Part shown: positions 46,131-55,925 of the stretch, one piece after another
Position numbering within the stretch: the first letter of the stretch is position 1
How the letters are laid out: each line of letters starts with the position of its first letter
DNA from: Cristatella mucedo
Lineage: Eukaryota > Bryozoa > Phylactolaemata > Cristatellidae
Assembly: GCA_009760855.2 (NCBI GenBank)
Contig: WPIO01000002.1
Span: 3,929,001 to 3,993,000, forward strand
DNA: 64,000 nt
Direction of reading: 5' to 3'
Translations under genes and position numbers: made by a program
The notes under the pieces: generated by a model
Seen by the model: only the letters and a program-made list of their open reading frames with translations
Database searches by the model: none
What the model was told of the DNA's origin: nothing

Positions 46131-46466
46131 TGATGTTGACAATAAACCATCTCCTCAACCGTTCCTAGATTAGCTCCCTACCTGATCATCCTTCTGATGA
46201 TCTAGCCGATCGCTTCTCTCGATTCTGTGTGCAGAAGATAGACAAGATCGGGTAATCCACCCCTGCGATAACTACCTCCCCACTTGAATGCTGTTCCTCG
46301 GTTACTGGCTACACCTTAACGTCTGCAATTAAGCAGGTCACTAGTGATCTAGTCCTAAAGTTCGTATCTCCATCAAAGAAGAAAACCAGTCCTCTGGACC
46401 CTATTCCCACTGTCCTGCTCATACGTTGCATGGATCTGCTGCTGCCGTGCACAGCTAACATCATTA

Positions 46467-46961
46467 TTGTCATTAGCCTCAGGTCATGTCCCAGCACCTT
46501 TCAAAAAAGCTGTAGTCAGGCCTCTCCTCAAGAAAGAAACACTAGACCAAGAGAACTTGAGCAACTACCGCCCAGTCTCCTTTTTACCATTCCTATCAAA
46601 GGACACTGGACACTGGACACTGGAACGGGTCGTGGCAGACCAGCTAAACTCATATATCAAAACCTCACATCTTGCTAGTAAGTTCCAGTCTGGCTTCACA
46701 GCAAATCACTCGACAGAGTCAGCATCGCTTAGGGTATACAACGACCTACTTAAAAATGCAGACACGGGTAGAGTCTATGCTTGTTTTGCTCGATCTTTCG
46801 GCAGCTTTGATACCATAGATCACAAAGTTCATCTGAAGCACCTCTCATCTTGCCCGGGCATCACTGGCACTGCTCTGCAGTGGTTCAAGTCCTATCTCAG
46901 TGGGAGACTCCAGAGTATTGACGTGAAGAGACAAAGATCATTCAAGGTACCTCCGAAATAG
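46467..46961 (+). pseudogene. LINE RT N-terminus and palm
   Basis: 164 codons: [57 protein letters not shown], then motif A as [14 protein letters not shown] instead of LLDLSAAFDTID because of a single-T deletion upstream of GATACC. The frame ends at a stop before the PQGSVL equivalent. Confidence 0.88.
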
Positions 46962-48174
46962 GGAGTACCTCAGGGCTCCGTGCTAGGTCTGGATCGTTTC
47001 ACGGTTTATAACCTTCCTCTTACTGATGTGATTGCCAAGCTCCATCTAGGCTTTCATTCAATGCAGATTACACTCAGTTATACCTTTGCTTTGATCCCTT
47101 CCAGCCTTCGAGCACCTCAAATTCTATCAAGTCACTGGCTGCATTTATTGATTACATCCACACATGGATGGCACCAAATTTTCTACAACTAAATGATGAT
47201 AAAACTAACTTACTAGTTATGGGCAAACCCAGTGTAATTCACAAATTGGAAAGGCTGAAACTCGAAAATGGCTTTGCCAGCATATCTCCAGTTGAATCAG
47301 CTCGAAATCTAGGTGTCGTATTCCAAAGGGACATCTCATTAGACGACCATATCAGTTTAACAGTCAAATCTGCCTTTTTTCATCTTCATAACATTGCTAA
47401 AATATGGGCTTTTTTAGATAGGGATACCACATCTAAGTCGGTCCACGAATTCGTGACGTCCCGTCTCGACTTCTGACACTCACTGCTTACTGGCCTACCA
47501 GCATGTGCCATAATGCGATTGCAGCTGGTGCAAAACTCTGCAGCTAGGCTTGTTTGTCGTGAGAGTCACACTTGCCACATTACACCACTTCTCGCCGACC
47601 TGCACAGGCTACCAGTCAAGTAAAGGATTGACTTCAAGGTTTTGTCACTCACTTTTAGGTCACTTCATTCTATGCCTCTAGCCTATCTCTCAGATCTACT
47701 CCCACACCAGGCCAATCATTATACCACTCGCTTATCAGATTCCAACAGTCTACACAGACCACGTACAAACTTGAAATCCTTTGGAGACCGTGCATTTAGA
47801 TCGCATGCTCCTAAAGCCTGGAACTCCCTTCCGACTTGCGTCAGAACATCCCATGACTCGACCACATTTAAAAAGAAGTTAAAAACACACCAATTTAGGA
47901 CTTCATTTAGTGGGTCACTGTGATTCGTCCTTGATGCGTTTATGCATGCTGAAACTGTGCATGCTGCCACTAACCACATTTGCATGCTGACCCTGTGCGT
48001 GCCATCCCCAACCATGTTATTCATGTTGTTTGTTTATTAACCATGATATTACTCACCATTCGATTGCCTTTCTCTTTGCAGCAAATGTAATGCGCCTAGA
48101 AAAAGATTAAGTTCTCTGAGGCTGCTTTATCAACTGCATTAATAGTATTACTATTACTTAGCAATCACAGCTAC

Positions 48175-49060
48175 TTTAATCTGTAAGCTTTTTTATCTTA
48201 CGATGATATTCTTCATCTTTTTCTTTTTTCCTTCTCTTATGTCTTTTCATCTTACTTTTATCGCTCGTATTTAACTTAATAATCTAATTATCTTTTCTTT
48301 GTCTATAATTATTTTATGCTTTAGCTTGCAGCTCGCCAATCTTTTTTTAGGTAATGCATCTCCATCACGTAGTTTTCAATGCTAACACCAATACTTACAA
48401 TTCTAGCAATTTCTCGTGCAACATTTCCTACCTGATTATTTACTTTATCTAGTACATCGGAACTAAATTTTCAACCGCTTATCTTGTGGTCACTATGTCA
48501 AGCCTAACTTTCCAACAATATAATGCTCACACATTTCCATAGTAATTACTACACTCCAAACAACATTTACTGGATTTCTGCTTTACTCCGTCAAACTAAA
48601 AGTATCTGAACCAATTATTTTCACTATCGTACTGTAATTAGAACACATAAAATATTTGGAATATGCAGGTCTACCTTTTTAATCGGATTTACATCAGTAA
48701 CATAAGGTAAATAGAGTGAACTACATTAAGTAAAAAATCCGCTGGTGTGTCTAGCGTATTTCAGGTCAGGATTAATTAATTCACAATTTACAGCAATACT
48801 AATACTCCTTAACGATCTCATATGAACCTTGTATTACGAGCTTTTTAAGTTCTCGTAAGTACAACGCTTTTGTATTGTTTCGCGTGGAGTTTCTCCTTCA
48901 ACAGCATGACCAAGCGACCTCTGTTGATTAGAATTTGAACCATGCGTACCACCTATACTTCTGTTATACCAGCAGCATTAGATCTTAAAAGTACCACGTA
49001 GTCACAAACTAGAGTGATACCTCGGCTTACGAGTTAAATTAGTTCCGTGCCGGCGCTAGT
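48175..49060 (-). pseudogene. Right part of the decayed AT-rich coding block
   Basis: Minus strand, in order: GGTHGSNSNQQRSLGHAVEG; ELINPDLKYARHTSGFF, then a stop, then LYLPYVTDVNPIKKVDLHIP; VLDKVNNQVGNVAREIARIV with SIENYVMEMHYLKKDWRA; and a very basic end (KMKRHKRRKKEKDEEYHRKI). All share the strand of the block left of the LINE, so the two were one array before the LINE inserted. Product unknown. Confidence 0.45.
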
Positions 49061-49326
49061 AACTCAAATTACTCAATAAGTCAAATCAATTTTCCACATG
49101 GAAATAAATTGAAGTACTGTTAATTCTTTCTGGACCCAGAGAAAATAATTGCTTTGGACTTTTTTTTATATAAAGAGATCAATAATGTCATTTAGCTACC
49201 AAGGTTTGTTAAACAAAAAGGCGCGGCCGTACTAATATGAATAAAAACAGTAGCCAGAAGCACAAAGCTAGCTGCTGTACCTCAAAATATGCTATTGCTG
49301 ACGAGAGATACTGTCTTTTAGTTAGC

Positions 49327-49342
49327 GGTCCTATAAAGGATT
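49327..49342 (-). promoter_or_regulatory. Decayed histone 3' stem-loop
   Basis: AATCCTTTATAGGACC on the minus strand aligns with the intact GGTTCTTCTTAGGACC at 16053-16068. The right arm is kept and two Gs of the left arm are changed, which breaks the stem. Confidence 0.6.
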
Positions 49343-49366
49343 GCTAGTTTGCAGCAATATAGCAAC

Positions 49367-49675
49367 TTAACGCCCGAAACCGTACAGGGTTCTGCACTGT
49401 CTTTTGAGTTCATAGACCACGTTCATGGCGATCCCATCTTCCTCTTCTCGTGTTCGTGCACGTCACAGTGTCGCAGATCACATTCTCAAGTAATACCTCA
49501 AGCATACCGCGCGTCTCATCGTAGATGAGACCCAAGATGCGCTTTACACCACTGCGGCTGGCCGGGCAGGGGATAGCCGGTTTCGTGATACCCTGGATGT
49601 TGTGGCTCAGCAGCTTTCACTGATGCCAGCACCGCCCTTTCCAAGACAGTTGCCTCATTTACCACGTCCAATTAG
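49367..49675 (-). pseudogene. Histone H4 pseudogene, nearly full length
   Basis: H4 is a core nucleosome protein of about 103 residues; this remnant spans the equivalent of 103 codons. The minus strand shows GRGK then a stop, [49 protein letters not shown], and after a frameshift [18 protein letters not shown] and CRTLYGFG before a stop at 49367. The start codon position reads CTA. It is clearly derived from a replication-dependent H4 gene and cannot make protein. The H3 remnant lies divergently on its right. Confidence 0.92.
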
Positions 49676-49739
49676 CTGGCTTCGAAAGGTCCTACACAAC
49701 GAGTGTGAACTTCACAGCAATGTTAGTTTTGCTCAGCGA

Positions 49740-49935
49740 TCATTCTTTAGTATTTCTGGCCATAAGAAACCTAAATTCCTTTCCGACCTATAAACCGGGC
49801 ATGGTGGCCCTGCCCGAGATCCGTCACTACCGAAAAAGCACCGAGCTGGGGATTCGCTGGAGCACGGACATTTGACTCAGCTGACAGTTGCTGCAGTTTC
49901 CAGAAGTAGTATACCAGCATTTTTGAACACATTTG
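49740..49935 (+). pseudogene. Histone H3 pseudogene fragment
   Basis: GHKKPK corresponds to GVKKPH of H3. Then GACCTATAAACCGGGCATGG corresponds to the RPGTVAL codons, and the frame VALPEIRHYRKSTELGIR matches VALREIRRYQKSTELLIR. TTTCCAGAAG near 49898 may be the RFQSS codons. The N-terminal 30 codons and the H4-H3 spacer are missing, since the H4 start is only about 65 bp away. Confidence 0.88.
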
Positions 49936-51589
49936 TCTTAGCAGTGAGTCTTAAAAATGTATTTAATAAAAGTACGATATCATGCAAGTTTATTTGTCAT
50001 AATTTTGTGCGTGCAACCACACGTAGTCAATTATGACACAACGATGCACACATCTCAATAACTGCTTCATATGTTTTTACTGTAATTCGATAGCAAGTTA
50101 GCACAGGTGATAACACAGAGGAAAACGGAAATCTTAAGATTCGATTTGCAAGATAGCTGCTTACTAAGCGCACCACAGCCAATGGCAGCTGTGTGCACGA
50201 GACCATCACCAAACCAGATCCAACATGTCGGTTTCACTCAGAATTGCACAATGTGTGCATTTGCATAAACAATCATTTTTTATCAATTTTTATCGCATCC
50301 TAAATTTGGGGCTAGAAGTTAAGATACGGTCAATTCTTGAATTGGAAGCACACGTATATAAAAACATTTCCATCCAACCTTCGCCTCGTTCCTTGCTCAG
50401 CCGTCCAGGCATGCAGGCAGAGCTTGTCGAAGCTTGAATGGTGTGCACAGATCTATATGCGTCTCGAATTGTAGTAGGCTTGGATGAAAAACAGTAGGTT
50501 TTACGACCATCCGAACACTCTATTTTTGCGAACAGTTCAAAACGACTTACTGCTCGGCCGGCAACTATTCGTGCAGAAAGTACTACTACTGGAGTAAGGG
50601 GAGAATTCATTTTTGACAACATTTACATGTGCAGTATAATGTAGAAGTGGTTTTTACTACTGAAATATTCTGCACTGAGTGGTTTATGGTTTTCCATCGT
50701 TCGATGCGAGAGCCTATTTAACTAAACCAAGCATGGACATTGCACGTGCTTGATCTGTCTGCGACCTGCCCATGCTCGTTGTTAGCTCCTTTAACTCCGC
50801 CTAGCCCGCTCTAGCAACCATTTGTTCCTAGAAGAATTTTAATGATCACTTGGATTGTTAGTCACAATTTTGGGAAACCAAATCGACAGTCGTTAGCGCC
50901 AACGAAACTATGCTGGTCTAAACCTTGTGCTGGTACCTCAACGGTTTTAACTGTAACATGGCCGAGCTGCATAGGGCTGAAACCAGCGTGCCTATTAAGT
51001 TGCTCAATCCCATGTACAATGTCGAGCCCAAGTTTCACCGTAGCAGCTTTAATATTAGTATATAGTAGACATCCCTTGACAGTGGACTTCGTTAGCTTGT
51101 TCGTTTGGATTCCCGTCGTTTGAAAAGAAGATCGTCCACTTGTTTGTCGAGGGTTGCTCGTGCTTAGTCAATCATGCCATTAAAACCTCACGGATTATGT
51201 CGTACTTAAGTTAAGGAATTCTTTTATTGGCTGCCGGTCAGCATTTGAATTTTTAAGTGGTAAGCAGGTCACTGCCTGTGGACTTCATTCGGTAGCTCGC
51301 AGTAGTTACGACTCAAAATACAATGCTGAGCAATCTTGCCGCTCGTCGGAAGTTTGCCATTTTCCAACGTGACTCAAGTGCTCCATCTTTCGTTGTGACA
51401 GAGTTTCTCAATTTTATTAGTAGAGGTAGCATCTCCGAAAGATCTGTTCTATGACATATTTATTCAGTGTTTTACTGTATTTTTCTCGCAGTATTAAACA
51501 CATAGCACAGTGACTGCAGTCATCGCACGGTAAATAGCACTCAACTTAACTTTTGCTATATTGTTCGCATCTCACTGCTACGGCAAAAA

Positions 51590-51780
51590 GTGGGGAGACG
51601 TGGCAACTACCCAGATCACGGCAGAACAGTGTAGCTGCAGAATTTTGCACAAACTGTAAGCGACTGATAGCAAATGCTGGTAGACCAGCTAGCATTGAGG
51701 TCCAGAAACCGAAGCGAGTCCTTACAAAAGCACAGACAAATTTTGATGCACTTTAGACCTGCTTTGCTATAATTTGTGTC
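51590..51780 (-). mobile_element. LINE fragment at the end of the histone unit
   Basis: The minus strand reads KVCAKFCSYTVLP and DLNASWSTSICYQSLTVCAK, a degraded form of the LPAYAIxxLQLVQNSA region of the LINE. Confidence 0.65.
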
Positions 51781-52589
51781 TGAAAGCCCAATCTTTAACC
51801 TCTCGCTCAAATTTAGCATCAACTGTAACGATGTTAATTGAGCTTTTCTAGGCATCTGAGATTGTAATCGATTCTCCAAATATTTATTCCACATTATGCT
51901 TGAAGGTCCAGTCATAGCACTTTTTCTTTCTTAATTGACGGTTGAGCCAGGATTTAATGATATTAGAAACCATGGTGTTTTTTAGAGCAAATAAAAGACA
52001 ACGATTGTGAGGATAAAGTTTATGGTTTTCGCTGCTACGAAGATAAAACACAGTCAATTTTTTGTTTATACTGAAATTAGAAGTTAAATGTTTATGAGAG
52101 TCCATCATGAAATCCCTTACTTGGATGGTATTCTTTTGCAGCTCGATCCAAAACATTCTCCTGATATCTTATAGTTACAGCTTCTTACTCGGTCGCAAGA
52201 AAAATAAAATGAGCGAAACATGTTATTGCTGAAGAACAGCCTGTTGCTGTCCAGCCTGCTAAATGGTGATTATTTTCAGATAATTTACGTGATAAATTTA
52301 AAATAATCCCACTTTTTTGTCAATCTATCCAAGTGGGATACTTTGGGCCCTGACCGCCATTGTCTTTTTTCAATCAGCCATTTTCGTTTGCTTGTCAGTC
52401 TATGTTGATCCAGAATAAGTTATTGAGTCATTTGCCTGGCAAGTACACAGGCAGGTGATTCTTTGCTTGTCTATAATTGAGCCAATAATTTTCAAAGAGT
52501 AATAATGTTACATCTCTGATCATTCTAAAGAAATCCTGACTTTTCTACATTCTGAATGGCCTTTGGATTTCTGCTTTGAATTTGACGTA
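51781..52589. other. No recognised gene; one 90-codon minus frame
   Basis: The frame 51884-52156 (MFWIELQKNTIQVRDFMMDS, then NRCLLFALKNTMVSNIIKSW) has plausible composition, but no family or second copy is seen. It may be a transposon remnant. Confidence 0.35.
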
Positions 52590-52712
52590 CAATATTTTAC
52601 TCACCATTTCATTGCATTTCCTTTTGCAGCAAATGTAAAGCGCCCAGAGAGATTTTAAGGTATCCGAGGGCGCTTTATCAAGTGCATTATTATTATTATC
52701 ATTATATTATTT
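52590..52712 (+). mobile_element. LINE 3' tail
   Basis: CATTTCCTTTTGCAGCAAAT, then GAGGGCGCTTTATCAAGTGC and (ATT)n. Confidence 0.9.
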
Positions 52713-52909
52713 TGGCTTTCGTCATTTCATGACCTTGAAATCTTCGGTTGTCTTGCTATGTAACAACCCCAGTCTTTAGCAAATATCTTTACACGCAATA
52801 CCTGACTTCTACGCTCACTTTATTTGTGGCTTCAGTTCTCTTAATCTATTTCCATCATTCATCCATTTAAGCTGTTCGAAAATTTCTGGATGTCCGTAGT
52901 AGGCATCAT

Positions 52910-53455
52910 GTGTTTTTGTTCTTTCAACTCCAGTGGTCCAGTTGCCACGTAACACCACTTCTAAAAAACCTGAACTGGCTCCTAATTAAGCAGCACAGCG
53001 ACTTAGTTGCATTACTTACTTTTAAATTTCTTCAACCTCTGGCTCCTGCTTGCATGTCACAACTACTCTCCAATCTGGCTAAGGATCGCACAAGCCACTG
53101 TTCTTACTCAAATCGTTTAGCCATACCTCAATCTAGCCTCAAAGCGGTTGGAGACCCGTGCCTTTTGTTCCTATTCTCCCAAAGCCTAGTACTCCGTACG
53201 TATGCACATTATAAAAATTCCATGAAGTGATAAAATTTTAAAAGAAGCTCGAAACACATCGATTTATTACATCATTATATTGGTCTTTGTGATTTTCTTC
53301 GTGTACATGTACCTGCTTACAATATGCCTGCTGCTTGCATTTGATACCACCAACCATTCAGTGATGTCTTCCATAAAGCATCTGTAAAGTGCCTCGGAAG
53401 AGATTTGGTTTTCCGAGGGTTCTATAAAAATTTGTTACTATTATTGTTATTTCTA
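52910..53455 (+). mobile_element. LINE 3' fragment, diverged
   Basis: The 106-codon frame has QWSSCHVTPLLKNLNWLLIK, then LAIPQSSLKAVGDPC. It ends with AGATTTGGTTTTCCGAGGGT and an ATTATTGTTATT tail. Confidence 0.85.
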
Positions 53456-53654
53456 TTTCTTAGCCTGTACGTAACGTATGCTCCTCTTATGGTCAGGTGT
53501 CAGCCTCAGGCAGTTCATCGAATGAAATGCTTTAGAGTTGAGTTGGCTACTTTCGGTTCCAAAATCTATTAAGCAAAATCTTTTGTTGACGTTCAGCAAT
53601 CTAGGGAGCATGCCTCCACTGAACGGGATTGACCTCCAGAGCTGCAACGTCCCA

Positions 53655-55925
53655 GGCTTAAGCCGGCTACCTGTATAGCACTTATTAATTAGAAATACGC
53701 CTATAGATTAGCTAGGCACTGATCATGAGCCAATGTAAATTGTTGCTTACCCACACTATCTGAGGGGAAATATAGCCACAGCAACCGACCAAATGTGAGG
53801 TAGGCTCATTGAAGATGCTTTTGCCATAGGTAAAAACGCATTATGTAACTAGCGATCTCGTCCTAAAATTCACATAACAATCCAAGAAGACAACTAATCC
53901 TCTTGACCCTATTCCCATAGTCCTGCTTCTACGATGCATGGATCTGCTGGAGCCATGCATTAATGACATCATTAATATGTAATGTATCTCCGTCTGTAAC
54001 TCCACAAAGTCATAAAGACTATGTGGGTGTATCGCCAGAGAGTTTTGTATAGCTCACTCACAGCCTAAGCGGCTTTCGGTACGCATTCGGTAGCCAGCAG
54101 ACTTCGTCTCACACAAGAAAGAGAAAGTGGGAAGGATAGCACAGTCAGGAGGGCAGTTGAGGTAGTGAGTAGCATAGAAGTAGCAGCTTAGGACCGCTGA
54201 AAAAGATGTGCCATAGTCGGCAGTAGGACAGTAATGGTCGTTTCGTAAGAATTGTGGAAGCGAGTTCCAAAGTCTAGGACCTGCAGAGCTAAAGCTTCTG
54301 TCGCCAACCGTCTTTAAGCGGAGGAATGGGAGAGCCAATTTATTGTCCACACATGACCTCAGGGCACGAACAGGCTTAAACTGATGTAGAAGTTCAGCTA
54401 GGTACGAAGGAGCCAAGCCGTGGCGGGCCTTGTGGGTCAGCTTAAGAACTTTGCTCTGTATCCTTTGCTCAACCGGCCACCATCCTAACTCTTTCAGCAA
54501 AGGTGACACGTGCTCAAAACGCTGGGACTTTAAGACTAACTTAGGAGTGCAGATTTAGGTTGATTTTCTCTGCTGGATTTGCTCAATCATTCGGCAGCTT
54601 TCGATGCTATCGATCACCAAGTTGCCTTGATCACGCCTCATCTCGCCCGGGCACCACTGGCATGGCATGCCAATCGTTCACGTTATCTCAGTGGGATACC
54701 ACAGAGTACTGATGTTAATTGACTAATATCATTCGAAAAACCTCTGAAACATGGGATACCTCACGGCTCTGTGCTTTTAGTACTTAGTTTTTTTTTCACT
54801 GTTCATACTCTTTCTTTTGCTGGTGTGGTTGCCAGACACAATCTAGGCTTTAAATGTACCTCTGCTTTGATCCACACCAGCCATCCATCACTAAGAATTC
54901 TCTCAGCTAAACTGCTGTGTGTATTGATGACACCCACAGATAGATTGCTGCAAACGTTCCTAAATCAAATGATGATAAAACCAGCTTACAAGTTAAAAGC
55001 GCACTAAGCGTGATTCATAAATTGAAAAGGTTAAAGTTCAAAATTGGCTCTGCCAGCATTTCTCCTGCTGAATCTGCACGAAATCTAGGAGTCATGTTCA
55101 ACAGTGACCTTTCATTTGACGATCACATTAGCTCCACTGTCTAGACTGGCAACTTTCTGCTACATAACATTGCTGAAATTCGGCCTATTTTGACAAGTAT
55201 ACCACAGCTAAATTATTCCTGCTTTGTTGAGACCCTGTCTTGACTTTTGGAACTCACTGCTTGCTGGTCTATCGACCCGTTTAACCTGGTGCTTACAATT
55301 GGGGCAAAAACAAACTCGGCAGCTGGGCATGTCTGTCGCGAGCATCACAGTTCGCTCATTTCACGACTTCTAGCCGACCAGCACTGCTCCCAGTCAGGCA
55401 ATGCATTGACTTAAAGGCTTTTTGTTACTCACTTTGATGCCCCTTCATTCTTTGGCTCCAGCCTATCTATCAGATCTACTCCTCCACTAGGCTAGGCATC
55501 ATACCGCCGCTTTTCGGAATTACATTGTTTACCTATCACTAGTAAAAACCTCAAATCCTTTGGAGACCGGACGTTAGTTCTTATGCTACCAACTCTCGAA
55601 CTCACTCCCGACTTTGCGTCACGAAATCTCCGGACTCAACAAAATTCCGAAAGAAACTAAAAATGCATCTATTGGTGTTGCAGTATTTAATGGGTCCTTG
55701 TGATTCGTCCTTTCCGTGCTTACTCGTGGCGACACTGTAGATGCTACCGCAAACCATAATCCCCTGCTGATTCTGTGCATATAACCGTTAACCATGATAT
55801 TCTCGTTTTTGCTTTTATCAAGCATGTTACCGCTAACTATTTGATCGTACTTCTTTTGCAGAAAGTGTAAAGTGCCTAGAAAGAGATTGAATTCTATGAG
55901 GCCACTATATCAAAAGTATTATTAT
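53655..55925 (+). mobile_element. First-family LINE fragment split by a second-family LINE
   Basis: The left part 53655-53982 matches 10857-11175. After the nested element it resumes at 54536 with the RT palm (AGCTTTCGATGCTATCGATC, the full-length form of the motif A codons), the thumb (ARNLGVMFNSD at about 55078) and the 3' end with tail at about 55925. Many stops. Confidence 0.85.
53983..54535 (-). mobile_element. Second-family LINE nested in first-family LINE
   Basis: The minus frame 54054-54509 (151 codons) reads MSPLLKELGWWPVEQRIQSK, then LRLKTVGDRSFSSAGPRLWN. It begins at the 3' end GAGATACATT and is 5'-truncated at about 54535. Confidence 0.9.

Larger units (their letters stand above)
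44251..48160 (+). mobile_element. 5'-complete sense CR1/L2-type LINE (defective, with nested LINE)
   Basis: Starts at the same base as the antisense copy (GTTATTCTGATTGTTATTTG). It has a 5' UTR of about 400 bp, the endonuclease frame 44657-45568, a nested antisense LINE at 45749-46130, the RT N-terminus and palm 46467-46961, RT thumb 47168-47476, C-terminus 47642-47923 (SFGDRAFRSHAPKAWNSLPT), and a 3' end with tail at about 48150. It splits an older AT-rich coding block in two. Confidence 0.9.
49255..51580. repeat. Histone-repeat-derived unit, diverged copy with H4 and H3
   Basis: Colinear with 15985-16157 plus 17690-19400 (D2) and with 13930-15475. It lacks the LINE that interrupts H4 in D2 and so shows the older gene order H4(-)/H3(+). 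Confidence 0.85.
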
